From Xylogone sp. PMI_703 (Eukaryota; Ascomycota; Leotiomycetes), in NCBI GenBank assembly GCA_021399445.1, contig JAJTUQ010000001.1, positions 8,494,001 to 8,558,000 on the forward strand: a stretch of DNA of 64,000 nucleotides, written 5' to 3'. Positions 1-13,736 of the stretch are shown here, piece after piece. The notes under the pieces are model-generated. The model searched no databases. It was not told the origin of the DNA and saw nothing but the letters and a program-made list of their open reading frames with translations. Position numbers and translations under genes: made by a program. Each line of letters begins with the position of its first letter. Within the stretch, counting starts at the first letter, position 1.

Positions 1-3000
1 GGACTAGCAGTACTTATAGTGCAAATTGGGTCTGGGACCGATGCGAATAACTCCATATCATAAGAGATGAATAATTACAGAGATCCCCAGGGATGGTGTA
101 TGCAAGAGAGGTATCATCATAAAAAGGGGAGTTCGAGACTCGGAGACGGAGTCGTTGGCTGTGGTTGAAGTCTAACTAATGGGGGCCTCGGCGAAGCCTA
201 TCACGGAGTGCTACTCAATCGGGCATAGGGGCAATAATTTTCATCAGAACGGGGACTGATGCGCTTTTCTTCTTTTCCGATCTTCTTATTTTTATTTTTT
301 TTTTATTTTTGTTTTCATTTTCCCTGCAGCATTAAGCTCCATCGAATTTCCTCTTCTCCAGGTTCTGACAAGGTTCGACCCTAGTGATCGCATCAAGTCT
401 TGTCAGTTGTGCGTGGTAAAGCTGGTGAGGGATTCGTGCATGAAGACGGTACACCAACACGATCAGCTTTCCCTTACGCAAACAACTGTCAACGGCAGGA
501 AAAGTGTGCCTCCTGCCTCGCGCATTAACCCAAAGGGTTCCAGCAAAAACCGCCGGTTAGTGGACTGCTGGCCATCATTTACCACTGCGCCGAGACTACT
601 GTACTGGCCACGCTGGACTTGGGCTGGCCATAGCTGAGCCCCTCCCCACGCCTGGGTCCTTAGAGGTGCTCTTGCCGCTACACGTACAGGTACAGAGTTG
701 CAGTCCATCGGCCTCAGCGATCTTGGGGCTTGAATCTGTGGCTTCCGAGCCTGGGCACGCCCGACATGGGTTTGCTGAACGGGAGGGGCTTCCGAGCGAG
801 ATTTTTGCTCGATGAAATCTCTTCATGCCTCACTCTTCCCTGCAATTCGGCCTTCTTCTCCGTGATGGCATGCGGTAGGAGGGCCTTGTAGGGCATCTCC
901 GAGGCCCGTCTTCGCCAACCAGCAGTTAGAGTTCCGCCACTGATAGTGCGTGCGACCGGTGCACAGGGAAGGACAGCAACCTAACGGCAATGCGCGAGAT
1001 GGCACTATCTCAGGAAGGGCAATCTGGCCGCCGTTAGAAATGCAAAAACGTGGCTAGAGTGGAGTCTTCCCACTGCACAGCTGGGTAAGGGTTGGTAGTA
1101 AGGTGGCCCATCAACTACCGTGAGGCCTAGTGTCTGCAGTGGAGGAGCCGGCAGAGACAACCGGAGACCCTACCGGCAGCACTCCAAGCTGAAGGCCCTA
1201 CCTATTGGAATCACAGCAATACGACCCTACTAGCCCTTGATTAATCACGTGGAATCAACATCTGAGCAGTGTACTCCTCCATCTGTCGTTTTGTCTCAGT
1301 GTCTCGAGAGTGGCATGCAAAGACACATCAAGTTGGCGTAGAACTCGGACCGCACCGAGGTTGGAATGCACTCGAGCCGTATCGTGGTGCAAAGGCGATC
1401 AAACACGAAGTTGCTTTTGTTTTGGGGAACACAGCACCTGGTACCTTACAGTAAACATGCACTAAAGCGTCGTGCATAAGCTATCTTGAATTTCAATGAC
1501 TACCATCTGAAGAGCTGTCCATTCAACGAAGTAGGATGACCTCTTGCACTACAACCTGCGCTGAGAGGCACCGGAGACCGAGACGTGTGTATCCACTATC
1601 AAACTTGAGATACATCGTACAGCTGCATTCAACTCGATCATGCAATAATCATCCATCTTTAGCCCAGTAATTACTGTCTGTGTCATTGTACCTCGATGTG
1701 GTGCAACAGAATCGTCGTCATACCCAAGAGATTTCGCCTATCTTACGCCCAATATCCTCCCAGCTTGCCAGGCTCGCCAGGAATGAGGGTACTGTACACC
1801 CAAAGCCAGCCCAAATTAATTACACCACATGCATACGAAGTAGACGCATAATTACCCCGTGGAGAAAGAATATCAAAAGCTTAATATTTGCACGGATTCA
1901 GCTGAATGTTGCGTCAGGAAAGGCCAGTCGCTTGGTACCGGCGCATCTCAATCTTGCCATTGATGCTCATCGGGCCGTCACTGCCCCACCAAGAGCTTTT
2001 TCCAGCGTGAATTAAAATTACCAAAAAATGTACAAAGGACGCCCATTAAGGTTACAGAATTCCAAACAATGTACAGATACAAGTGCCGCTGCACAGCTGG
2101 GGTATAGACGTTTGCACACCAAGAACTTGCCCATGCCTGATGATGAAACTGATGGATAACAGATAAGAGACCAGAAAGGAAGAGAATATGACACATCAGA
2201 TTTCGGGTGTGGATAATCATCGCCCCCGAGATCCTTTCGGAACGAAGAATGCTGCGAACATTACGGAGTACTGGATCGGAGAAGGGCTTTGGTGGGGAAG
2301 GTACAAAGGTACTGCGGCTACTGTGTGGCAGCAACAATTGGTCTTCTCGTGTAAAAAGAAAGAAAAAAGCCTCAATTAGGCCGTCATAGCCACAAGCCTT
2401 TCCAAATTTATGACGAAGGTGGGGACTGAGAGCCACGAGGTGGCTGCATTCAATCGGTCTAGAATATTAGCCGTACCAAGCTGTTGGGAAGAGCACTTGC
2501 CTGAAAATGAGTTTTACCATTCTTCTCTTTGGCGTTTTCGTCAAAGGTTAACCAGAGAGAAGATATCACAGAACGTCGTGCCAACACTTTGCCGAGAGAA
2601 TACACATGGATAATCCGAGGCGAATCCATGAAGAATCCTCCAATTCTATCATTATTGATAGCATATATTAACAGGTATTCCAATGACATCAAATATGCCT
2701 TTCAGCTGTACTTGCACTTTTGTACTCTAAGGGGTACTCTCCGATAAGTGAGGAAGGAGAAAGAGGTATGTGGTTGCGAGGTACATACACGCGCAACACG
2801 ATGAGTGCTAAAAATAACCAACCAAATTGCCCACCTAAATAATAAGATGCAATTTAATATCAACCCTCAAAAAAATCATTTTAAAGAAATATAAAGAAAT
2901 AATACTTCTATTTAACTTATCACATCTCAGTTAATTCCTCTTTCGATAAATAAAACATCACGTTCAACACTTCCATCATAGCTGTACCACCGCTCGCAGG

Positions 3001-6000
3001 CTCATCGCGGTTTGAGTTTAGCTTGCGAGCAAGCGAGGGCCCCTCCCAGCGCTTCAGAGACGTCAACGAAGCCCACTCAGTGGTCATTTTCTAGAACTCG
3101 GGCACCCCAAAAGCCCACTGTAACTGTGTCTGTGTCTGTGTCTGTGTAGACCGCCGATTGAACACACCAGCTGAAAAACGTCAACATGCCTATTTTCAAA
3201 CAATAAGAAAAAGAGTCCTGTACACCGCGCCGTTTCAACTGCCCGTTTCAGAATTGCAGCAAGGGAGAAACGGAAGGAGGCGAGATGGGGAAATGGAATG
3301 GGCATGGCTACTTCTCTCCGATTCGTAAGAGGGAGACGAGATGTGCTGTAGGCTCGGTAGGGTAATTATGATTCCAGCTTGTGCTGTACAGTGGGAGCAT
3401 GGCCCGTGGTACGAGGCGGGTACGTGCATTGAGGACTCAAGCCCAAATCAGCAAATCAAAAACGGTTCAGTGGACTGGGTGTGGAAATTCAGTGGGTTGG
3501 CGTTTAAGCTGTTTAGGCTGTAGAGAAGCCTGTATGCTTTGGGCTTTGGGCTTACCGCTCGCTAAGGCGAGACACCTGGACAACTGTAACGCGCCCTTAA
3601 GCTAGGCAGAGGGCGATACCATGTGGCGAACCCCGCTGGTGGAAGTCTCTAGGTCTCCTGAGTCTGCAACTAGAATGAACTTGGATTCTGTTTCTGGAAG
3701 GGTGGAATTTGATGTACCGCATTTGTCGTCACAGCTAGTTGATTAGCATATACCTATTCTATTATGTAAAAGTAGAGAATGTGCAGATATCTACAACAAT
3801 AAGTGAGTGTGAATATTGGCGTACTTGGTACAGTCGTGTAATTGCTGTAGAACCAGTGATGGGTTACAGGTAGCGAGTGTCTCGTGGCAGCCAGACAAGG
3901 GCATTTTTCCAAACCCGAACAAAATCAAAATAAGATAAATATAAAATAAAATCACTGATTTGCTGCAAATTTGTCGAGGCCCTAGAACTATACCATCATA
4001 TGTCGAGATAACTCATTACCTTCTGCTTGGTAAACCGCCATACGTTGAAGATCACATATGTTCTGCGCGTCCACCTCGTCGGGACATGCGCCACATATCC
4101 CCTTGCCAGCTGAACCACAACCACATCCCGTTCGACCGAGATCGCTGGTACTTACTTGCAACTAAGCATTTAAGCTCTTTCTAGGGGCGCGAGATCTCAT
4201 TCAGGGGGTGTGCAGTGCATGCAGCTCCTCACCGCTACCTAATTACTGTACGTTGAGTAAGCTCTGGTGGCGGAAGATCACCCGTCGTTAGCAGCCTTGG
4301 GCTCTCGTGGCTCTCAACTTCCATGACCTCACGATGAATCGTTTTTACAGCCCTCGCAAGCCATTTGTTACGCCGAGTAATTTCTCGCTGCGTAATAATT
4401 AATTGAATAATAAACCTTGAGAAGATCCTCCGAGATATGCGCAGGGTTTCCTTCGGCCAAGTGCTCTCTGCGGATTAGATTGCGATCCGACCTCATTGCT
4501 TTTTCCATTTTGTCTCGGGACTTGGAGAGCCCGGAGAGCAACTGCCTTTTGTCATACCTTTGTCTTTTCGGCTCTTGAGTTTAGGCAATTCAACCCTGGC
4601 ACCGTACACGTGTATGCTAAGCTTGTAGAGCTCGGTACCAGAAGCACTTGCTGTCTCAATCGTGCATGCCTCCCGCCATTCCCCTATCTGGTTCAACCCG
4701 ACGTTGTGCTTCTATGCTTGTGCGTGGAATATCCCACAGCGTGGCTCCTGATTGGCACCTCTAACCTCCCACTGGGTTCACAGCATCGGTTACGGCCATC
4801 TTTATAAGCAATGCTTTGGTTTGGTATCTGAACAGATAGGACGAGATACGAGAGGCAACGAAGATGCAGAAGGTTCTGGGCACATGATTGTCAGGTGCGC
4901 TGAATATCTATGGTCGCCCCCCCATTTCTCGACATTTTTGGCTATCGCGTATCTATCGATTCCTTTGGTATTGTATGCAGGCGTGATATGGAGGATCGAG
5001 CGCGATGAGTTAGTACTGTAACGGGATCGGCCAGAACAAAGTTGATGGTACAGAACGTCACCTCTGCACAAGGCGAGGAGCCTGCCTGGGTCGCGTACCC
5101 GAGCCGTACCCGTACCGTGATCATTTGTGGGGGGTAATGCACCGAACCCCTGCCGGGCTGATAGCTTCGGCAGATCCACGCAGACACCACAGGTTACATT
5201 TGCCTCTGTATGGACCCAACGTCCGCCGTTCTCAGCGCCATTGGGTCGACAGCATGCTGACTTGACCGCAGCACACCCTATCGACTTGCTCAGACCGCAT
5301 AGTTACATGGGATTATGTTGCCAAGCAAAGGTAATCTACCCACGGATCTCGCAGATGGCTCCCATGGCGCTCATCAAACAGGGCGAGCCGCGACAGATCC
5401 ATCTTCACCGCAACGTAGAATGCGAAGATGAACACCTCGCAGCGGATGTGGCGCCCCTACCCTGCTCGGCTGGCTACAGAGTCTCGAGAGTGTATCTTAT
5501 CTGAGTGATAAGCTTGGGCTCTCTGAGCGGCAAGGCAGAATGATGTCGTGGGTGACCATCTTCGAGGTTGTTGAAGTACTTCCAGAGCTGAAAAAGACGT
5601 TAGTACCACTCACTGGCACGTAGCATACCTGTAGAGATATGTCACGGGGGCAGGAACGTCCCACTATTAGCCCAATTGCTTCATTTACAAGACGCATTCT
5701 AACAACTGGAGCTACCACACAAGTCACAAGGGCCGAGAACAGGTCCTATGTTGCTATGCTTAGCGTCTGCATCCTTGCGGTGCGTGCCTGGAACTCACGA
5801 TGGTGTAACGGGGCCAAAGTGATCGATTAACGAGATGCAGCCCCCTGAGAAGCCTACTACTAAGCCGAGCAGGGGCAGTGGTCAGCGAGGGGCAATCTGG
5901 AAGCCTTGGGGCTAACCGGACCGGGCTACACATGGATAAGGAGATGCTACTACAGAGAGGCACTGCTAGATTCATCAATTCTCCACTACCGGTATGGAAA

Positions 6001-6276
6001 CAGTGCTATCCGAGACTAAATACACCAGGAAAAGTGTTATACTATTTCTGACTGACTTTGAACGATCTAATAACATTGAGTATAGGATGTACTTTTAATA
6101 ACCTGTCTATGCCGCTGCCCGCAGAAGCCGCGCCCTCACTTGCATGGAACGAGCTATTTATTTCAAAATGCAGGTATCATAGTATACAACACTAAGATCG
6201 GTCTTGATATATTGAGCGTCACTGCTTGAATCGCTTTGACTACACTCTATCCAATCTACTGAAGATTATCTCACAC
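1..6276. other. long stretch without a supportable gene
   Basis: No open frame here shows a recognisable domain, a conserved motif or a coherent exon chain on either strand. Visible features are a pyrimidine-rich tract at about 262-330, a short TGTGTC microsatellite at 3125-3147 and an AT-rich patch at about 2820-2960. Frames of 60-150 codons exist on both strands but overlap each other and lack fungal splice context. Noncoding RNA or fast-evolving genes cannot be excluded. Confidence 0.6.
3125..3147. repeat. TGTGTC microsatellite
   Basis: Three full TGTGTC units followed by a partial TGTGT. It lies in gene-free DNA and has no visible role. Confidence 0.85.
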
Positions 6277-6761
6277 TCATCGCACCAGCTGGCAGATGTC
6301 AATATATACCCTAGTAAATCAGCTTTCCGTATAGCCCACGATGAGTTAGGTACTTACGGTTCCCCTCCCCATGCCACAGCAATACAAGTACCAATGTCCA
6401 CCACGACCTGTTTCGCCACCTCTACCGGCACACGGCCATACGATACGACCATGAGTATCACAAGCGGATTACAACTAGGATCTTCCGCAAAGCCCATCCG
6501 TCGCGGGTGAGCTTCAATAAGCTCCGTGCTTAATTGTCTTCTTTTCAGCACGCTCTGGATAGCTGGCGCAATCTCGTTCCTGTAGATGCATGCGAATTCA
6601 GATGCCGCTGCTGCAGGAAAAATCTTTTTATGTAGCGTATATTGTTCTTGTGGTGATACCCTGTGTAGACAGTGAGGATTATTGCTTGCTATGACTTCTA
6701 GAGTGTTGTAGCCGTATGCTTTTCTCTCCCGGCTTTCGGTAAAGCCGCGTACGGATGACAT
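6277..6761 (-). CDS. small hypothetical protein, two exons
   Basis: Proposed exons on the minus strand are 6761-6358 and 6310-6277, giving about 145 residues. The first exon has a proper ATG and ends exactly at a consensus GTAAGT donor. The 47 nt intron contains CTAAC and ends in TTTACTAG, and the reading frame continues for eleven codons to a stop. The central part, with a conserved-looking EIAP...HPRR...NPLV pattern, has the composition of a real soluble protein and resembles fungal lineage-specific proteins of unknown function. I do not recognise a named domain. The very short last exon could mean a truncated copy or a wrong acceptor. No function is proposed. Confidence 0.45.
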
Positions 6762-8174
6762 GTTTGGATAGGGTACTGTGCGTCAAAGTAAAATTTTCAT
6801 TCATTTAATGCCATGGTCATTAGATATGGAAGGATTAATGCGTTGAAATATATTGATTAGCCGTTGAATTTGGACTGGTCATGTTGTTGGTAGATGGCTG
6901 AAGATCCAGTCCGAACGAAAATGGAGCCATCATATTTCGACTGACATGGCCGTAATGAAGCAGTTCAAGCGGATCTGGTATTTTAAATAACGATTAACAT
7001 TTCTTATATCAGGAAGGAATGGTATATATTCATCGCACATAGTCTACGCTCTCTACGCACTAATGTGAGAGACATGAGAAGAGAAGAAGGATAAATAATG
7101 TCGATAAAAATGACTACAGGCACTATCAGAATAGAGCATAATCATATACGGAGTTTAAAATATACGTCAATGCGATTTCTCCGTAAATTTTCTAGTTTCA
7201 ACCCATGTATAACCTGTTGTGCCAGTTGCTCATTTCCCTAGCGTGCTGGGATAAAAGATACTATTCCCGACAAAGAATATACATATTACTCGAGTGCGAC
7301 TACCTTGATCGTATATTAAATATCTAATATACACTAAACAAATGTGAGGAAGTATGAAATTGGCGCAGAAAAACAAAAAAGAAAGAAAGATGGCAAAAAA
7401 AACATACAACAGAGGGGATTCGCTGGTCGTCACCGACCCAACTACTAGACCTCCGATCTGAGGCTTATGTATGGCAGAGCGGACGGGATGCCCAGTTTTC
7501 CTCAGTCTATGGTCGTATGTGACGGACATTCCATTAAAATGACTTACATACTGCGAGTACCTCAGAACATGGGTGTCTAATACATCGCAATTGGCCATCT
7601 ACGTATGCCCAGAGTACAATTCTTTGGGGTCTCATAGATAGACCCAGGGGATTTCTGCCATATATTCAGAGTCCATTATTAATAATTAAAACAGATAAAA
7701 AACCTCTAGAACCTGATTGCTCAATTGTCACTGCTCTGCGGGTAGAATGCGAACGGCGTTCACATCCGGCGTCCTTGGTTGTAAGATACGGTCTGATTTC
7801 TGTTCCGTTTCCACCAATACTGGTTCTTCAATGACAATTCCAAGTCCAACTACAACATAGCCACTTCTCCATATAGGCTCACAGCTAATCAATTTCCTTT
7901 GTGGCGGATTCAATAACAGCCAACAGGCGGGGTCTGGTCATGTGCTGTCGTGTCAAGTCCGCGTTCCCCGCTAGGCAGCAACGCGGTAGGTCTTGCTCTC
8001 AATCTCGATGATAAATGATTCGCTGTTCTCAATTTCCATAGGACTGCAAATAATCTAGATATAAAGATGATATCTCTTGCACGATGAGCAAGCCTTCACG
8101 CGTCTTCTCAACCCGGCATTCCCGCTCAGCAGCCATACCAACTGACTGCTCGTTATTCCGAATCAATTGACAGT
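6762..8174. other. intergenic, AT-rich
   Basis: Region between the minus-strand hypothetical gene and the GFA-domain gene. It contains A/T-rich tracts near 6780-7400 and no coding frame I can support. The final 150 bases should hold the promoter and 5' leader of the downstream gene. Confidence 0.6.
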
Positions 8175-9196
8175 ATGGAAGAACCTAACGTAGACCTTGT
8201 TGAGTATAAGGGCAATTGCCATTGTGGCAGGTTCAAGTTTACTGTCAAGCTGCCTGAGTTGAAGTCCGCTATGCAATGTGACTGCAGCATCTGTTCTCAG
8301 GTATTAGCCCCTCACCAGAAAGTAATCTCGACCGCAAGCTGATTCATCTAAAGCAAGGCTATTTGTGGACTTTCCCCAAGGTTAGCGACTTCATCGTTCA
8401 CACCGACTATCCTCTCCAGGAGTACGCATTTGCAAAGAAGAATCTTATCCACAAAGTAGGTATTGCTTCTGACTCCTCATAGCCGAGCTAACGCAGATGT
8501 GCATAGTTCTGCTCAAACTGCGGAACCGTTATCTTCGCATCTAAAAGCGGGGAGACCAGTATGGGTCTGAATGTAGGTCATGTCCCTATATATTCCTTGT
8601 GACAGATGTCCTCAGCGCTCACTTATCCAAAGGCTCGCGCTATCAACGGTATTAACTTTGATTCGCTTTCACTGTCATCATACAAAGGGAGTGAAGTTGA
8701 ACCAGCTTATACCACTCCTGAAGTACCAGGCTATAGGGCAGACACCGTGGATGGCGAGCTTCGACAGTATGCTGGAAGCTGTCACTGCGGTGCAGTGAGG
8801 TATACGTTGATGAACAAACCTATCACTGATGAGAAGATCATTAGCTGCAACTGTAGCATGTGTTCCAGGGTAGAGAATCTCCATATTCACCATCCATTTA
8901 AATCAATGACTGATACTTAATAGAACGGTGATCTCTGGATATATCCTAATAAGTCGGCAGTAACGCTTCATGGTGCTGATTCTCTGACAGGATATGCTTT
9001 CTTGTCGAAAGACTCTCTACGCTCGTTCTGTAAAATATGCGGAGTATCGGTTCTGGTTAATAACATCAGCCCAGATGACACGGATATGCCCATCAATGTG
9101 CGTACTATTCACAGGCTTAACCTCGCGGAGTTGAAGGATCGCATAGTTAAATATGATGGGAAGTCGAAAGATCCTCAGTACAAGGTACGATCATAG
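8175..9196 (+). CDS. tandem GFA/CENP-V domain zinc protein
   Basis: Five exons: 8175-8300, 8354-8455, 8507-8572, 8606-8869, 8924-9196, for 276 residues. Two complete glutathione-dependent formaldehyde-activating (GFA, CENP-V/Mss4-like) modules follow each other. Module 1 has C15-x-C17, C35-x-C37-x2-C40 and C78-x2-C81; module 2 has C157-x-C159, C179-x-C181-x2-C184 and C222-x2-C225. Each set should bind structural and catalytic-type zinc. The phase joins perfectly at all four introns, and the splice sites fall at equivalent places in both halves, which supports origin by internal duplication. The third intron is only 33 nt, so that junction is the least certain. Members of the family include S-hydroxymethylglutathione synthases, but many fungal copies have no known substrate; cytosolic location is inferred from the absence of a signal peptide. 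Confidence 0.85.
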
Positions 9197-10079
9197 AAGG
9201 CTAAGAGGGAGAGTCCCTTATGTAGCTCTATATATTTGAGAAATTCTAGACTTCTAGATATTGGCAAATCAAACTCTATGGTATAGAAATACTTGCCGCT
9301 GAAAAAGTATGGAATCCCTGATGCCCGTAACTCCATGATATTATTTCATTTCAGCGCCACTCTTCTCAGTAGTTCATTATCATTCGTCTTGACTTCAAGG
9401 ATAAAGTATATAATTTTAATATATCAAGGATAGGTAGCTTTAGCTCGCCTCTCGATACAGGTATAAAAGTGTTTGGGCCCAGTCTTTCGTGATTTTTATC
9501 TAAGTGGCTATATTTTCGGAGTTACATATAGAATGGTACATAATAAGGATTAAGTAAGAATTTCATTTTGTCGCATTAGGTAACGCTTCTTTGTCATTGA
9601 CACTTGTATAATAAAGGCAATTTCCCGAAGGGGACTTAGGGGAGGTTGCCACTCTAGCACGGCTGCGGAATTGTGGTAAGCAGCCCATATCTTATAACTG
9701 GCATCTCCCGGGCGCCAATCCCTTCTCTGCAGTACTCATACAAAAGCCCTCAGATTGAATTGCACCTTACCCTTCATATGCCTTCGGATTTTATCCGTCG
9801 TGCACATGTGGGCTGTTTTATGATTTGTCACCAATTTTGAATTAATGATTAGTGATCACAGCATCCAGATATTCTCATTATCCGAAGCACGCCCGGCTCA
9901 AACATCAAATCCAAAAAACAACTATGCGATAAAGCAGTATTGCGGCGTCCACAGTGGGTCCAATTCATAGCTGAAGCCTTTCACAGACGGCTGCTGCGAT
10001 ATCTCAAGAGGGCTGAATTGGGTAGTGGGTTGGTGAAGCCTGCCACTCTACCATACCGCCTACATATCTCAACCGAGAT
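9197..10079. other. intergenic, AT-rich
   Basis: Gap between two genes on the plus strand. It is AT-rich near 9240-9600 and should hold the terminator of the GFA gene and the promoter of the bZIP gene. No gene or repeat is evident. Confidence 0.6.
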
Positions 10080-11457
10080 ATGCCGAAAGAATCCAACAAT
10101 TCACGTGGTCCAGGACGGCCCAGAGCTGACCAGTCTACTAATCCTTATGAAAATGTGAGTAGCATTCTGTCTCTGAAGAGCATACCCTTGTGGAGCTGAC
10201 AAGGCCCGTAGAAGCGCCGGCAGCAGTTGCGCAATGCGCAGCAGTCATATCGCCGCCGAAAGGAGGCGGAGATAGCGGATCTGAGAACGCAGACGAAAGA
10301 TATGCAGGTGAATGCCGCAAAGCTGAGCGAGAGCCTGCTTACCCTATTGGACAATGTCATTCAGGATTCTACGTCACTGAATCCAGCGATTTACAACTCC
10401 ATAATTACATCTGTCAAGCATATGCTGCCCATCGCAGATGCCATCAGTCAGGCTGGTTCAAAAGATGAGCCAACCGCTCTGACACCAGAAAGTTTGGATA
10501 AAGGTTCGGTGACTATTGATAAAGATAATCAGCCTCTTGAACCGAACACGCCGTCGCTTGAAATAACTACTAAGGCTTCATCAATTCAAGGTGCGTTGAT
10601 ATAGTTGGTGACTATCAAATCACAGAACTAACAGGATAGCAGAGCCTTCATTTACAACCGACAATCAACTGAGCTTAAGCAACCCACAGGCTATTCATGG
10701 CTCACTAAATTTACCCAAGTATAACACACCGGATATATTCCGTGACTGGTTCAGCCCAAATTACTTGCTCCCAGAAATTCCAGTAGACTGTTACCCTGAA
10801 GCGCCACTAGCAGTGCGAATTACATACACTGCCCTGCGAGGGGTCTCTCATCATCTCCATGACCCCAAAACATCTGCTAATGTTGGGTCACGAATATTCC
10901 CGTTCCAGACCGGCCCTGTCTCACGGTCACAACTAGTTTCAAAAGTAGATCAACTCATGTCTATTACAGAGGAACTGCTTGCAGCCTGTCATTGCTCCAC
11001 ACTAAATGACTCTGATACCAGTGATACAGAACGACCGGCTGTAAAGGCGTACTTCAAAAACAAGTCATATTACCAATCAGAGGACTGGCGCCGTAAGTAC
11101 GGACAATGGTTCAGCGCGTATGATGTAGAGGCATTCATCCGAAACAATTTTGCCATGATGGAGAGTGCCGAGCAGTATTTCATAAATACGCAACTTAAGA
11201 GAATAGAAGGCGTTACGACGGATCTGCTCGATGTAGAGGGTGGCATGTCGATTGTGAGCATAAGGAAATCCGATTTAATAAACGGTAAGTCACATCTTGA
11301 TATCCGATACGAGTTGTAGTTTTGACATGAGACAGGTATCATAGGAGGTGGAGTCTGTCTCGAAGATGTCCCTTCATTCAGGGTCACTGATGTTAAAGAT
11401 ACGCTTAAGGGTCTGATACAAAGGTCAATGATTGACCAGAGAATTGTTCAGACTTGA
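10080..11457 (+). CDS. bZIP transcription factor with AT-hook-like motif
   Basis: Four exons: 10080-10154, 10212-10590, 10643-11284, 11336-11457, giving 405 residues. Residues 9-15 (RGPGRPR) resemble an AT-hook. A bZIP basic region follows from residue 26, with the invariant Asn33 and Arg41 in N-x7-R spacing (NAQQSYRRR). The heptad positions are L49, M56, L63 and L70, so the zipper is short. The rest is a poorly conserved fungal C-terminal region with no domain I can name, typical of bZIP proteins that regulate stress or secondary metabolism. The start codon was chosen because it joins in phase to the basic region across a 57 nt intron with a GCTGAC branch site. The gene converges on the minus-strand gene at 11688. 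Target genes cannot be told from the sequence. Confidence 0.85.
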
Positions 11458-11687
11458 TGAAAGAATAGTAGTATTAGGATATATGTATACTACTTAAAAA
11501 GAATAATAAAAAATTCGTATACGATTGATCAATAAGATTCTGTTTATATTATATTGTATCATTTAGTAATACAGAGTGTTTGGGAACTCCAAGCCAAACC
11601 AGATGCAACAGATCTTAAAGCGATTCTAAGCAAAAAGTCTACCCGAAGATAACTCCAAAATACGACCCAAACTATTTATGTAGCTGT

Positions 11688-13137
11688 CTAAATGCTCATA
11701 TCCAGCTCGTCTGTCGGACGCGTGATAGCTTCCATCAATGTTCTAGGCTCCTTACTCACATCCTGCATCCTCTGCTTTACTCGATCCACCTTCCTCTTCG
11801 TAGCTTCTATCTCTTCCTCTGAGACACGCCCCTTGCCTTCTCCAATCATCCATTCATAGTTGTTCAATTGGTAATTATACTTCATTTCCAAGCATCTCAT
11901 GGTCGCTGCTTCCCACCTAGCATCCGCATCCATCGTCATCTGGAGTTCATAGTCCGCTTTTGTTTTCTCATAATTGGCTTTGACCCGTTCAATGACTTCT
12001 TCGCCTTTTCGGGCTTCTTCTTCAAGCTTCTGAACCTCATCAGCAGGCTTGTTAGGGTCGTTATCCCATACTCCGTTGGGACCTTTGCGTTGAACATGTA
12101 AATTGTGGTGTTTAATAGCGCTTTCTAGGAGGAACTTTTCATGCTTGAAATTATCCTCTATCTCATTTTGAAAGCGCTTCACTCTTTTGAACTCATGATA
12201 CCGGTGCATAGCTTTGTCAAACGCTGGCCCATCGAAGTTATCAGGCCAACCGAACGTAAGGTAAATTGTCTTGAGCTCTCTCCATTCCTCACTACCATCG
12301 GAGTCAGGACTATCGTAAACCTGGACAATCCGCATCCCATCCTTTAACGGAATCCATTCGAGGGTCATGAGTCGGTTGGTGAAATCTGCGAAAAAGTCTA
12401 CGGCTGGACGGCTAGGAAAATGCTCGATACGATTTCTGTTCACTGGGTGGGGAGACTTGTTTGACGACCTTGACTTGCCATAAAAGAAGGGATCGGAAGA
12501 GCCGTCTCCCCCACCAGCTTGCCATAGCATTGTGATCTCGCCTGTATGGACAGTAAGTATGGAGCTAAGAACAATATGCAAAGGAAAAACATGGGGAATA
12601 AGAAAAGTATGCTTTACTGTTCCTAGTATCCAGATATACGATACTACCATGGTTCCCACATTCACTTAGCGGTATCACCCACGGCTGTACATATTGCCCA
12701 TTCTCATCATCAAATCCACCTTCGGGGCTCGCATAATCCGGATCACGACTTTGCTCCAGGGCACCCTCTTGCCTATAGTCCAAAAAGGAGCCCCACATGA
12801 TGAACTCATCTTCACTGCCAGTTCCTTCAACGTAGGGTAGCAATTGAAGCAGCTCAATAACCTGTGGCTCCAGACCTAGTGATTGAGCTAGAGAGACGTC
12901 GATTGGAGGATCGTGCGGCGGATACTTGATTGCGCTGGCGGAGAGGTAGTGCATGCGCTCTAGAAGCTGGTAATAGTCTGATACCAGCTTCGCAATTTGA
13001 TGGGGGTCAAAAGGGGGCGTTGGATGCATTATGCTAGTTATATACCGGATGAGGTAATCTTGAGTTAGATAGCAGAAGATGATGAAGAGGAGAATGAATT
13101 TTAGCAGAGCGCTGGGTCTTGATAATATGCTTCTCAT
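11688..13137 (-). CDS. membrane-anchored coiled-coil protein of unknown function
   Basis: Two exons on the minus strand, 13137-12618 and 12541-11688, separated by a 76 nt intron; the product is 457 residues. Residues about 10-32 form one hydrophobic segment, so a signal anchor or single membrane span is likely. The middle, with a PWVIPLSECGNHGSIVYLD block followed after the splice by EITMLW, recalls the SMI1/KNR4-like fold in outline (a buried surface strand followed by an acidic loop), but the match is too weak to assign. The last 200 residues are highly charged and rich in Glu and Lys with long predicted helices, probably a coiled coil. It shares its 5' intergenic region with the kinase gene at 13737, so the two may be co-expressed. 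Function unknown. Confidence 0.8.
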
Positions 13138-13736
13138 GGTCGAGACGAGGGAGGTGTGCTCAGCACAGTATGCTGGCTACCTTAAGTACTTATCATCTAC
13201 GAAGTATTGATAGCTTGAAAAAAGGCGTGTGCCGTGTTTTTCAGGGGGTGAAATATTTCGCCAAAACTAGGCAACTGTTGGCAGCCTGGTGGCCAATGGC
13301 TCTCAGTAGCCAACGAGCCAACCGAGCCAACACCAGTGGTACATTGAAGATAAAAGCCCATATACCTCTCTCCCTCCTTATTCCCGTTAAACCGATTGTT
13401 ACTTGGAAGGTGGACCAGACTGGTTGCATCCTAGTACAAATAAGTTCTATGCTGTCTTCTAGTATCAATCAAGACGTTCTGTTATGGGGTCATAGACTCT
13501 AGGCATCCAGCCAATCCCTTTATAGCTCTTCCTCAGCCCTTCCTGTAGCCTCAATACTCTCTAGAACCCTCAACACAGCCACACATTACATTCTCCTGAA
13601 ATGCGCTCTCTCATTAAGCTTGCTCGTTCTTCCATGAGGGTTGTCCAGCTATAAAGTAGAAGCGAGAGCCGAATTATCCAAACCAGGCTACATCCACCAT
13701 CTACAATTGATATGCTATTAACCAATCTATATTCAA
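13138..13736. promoter_or_regulatory. divergent intergenic region between coiled-coil protein and kinase
   Basis: About 600 bases with transcription leaving in both directions. Short direct repeats of the form AGCCAAC occur near 13305-13330 (consecutive AGCCAAC units). No established operator is recognisable. Confidence 0.5.

Noticed and set aside
1978..2436. 152-codon open frame on the minus strand
   Set aside because: Composition is not protein-like, there is no domain, and overlapping frames exist on the other strand.
4496..5504. Several overlapping 100-125 codon frames on both strands
   Set aside because: Mutually overlapping, no conserved motif and no fungal splice context; best seen as chance frames in moderately GC-rich DNA.
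7728..7913. Minus-strand frame of 61 codons with protein-like composition
   Set aside because: Too short, no start context, no domain. It may be a relic related to the hypothetical gene at 6277, but this cannot be shown.
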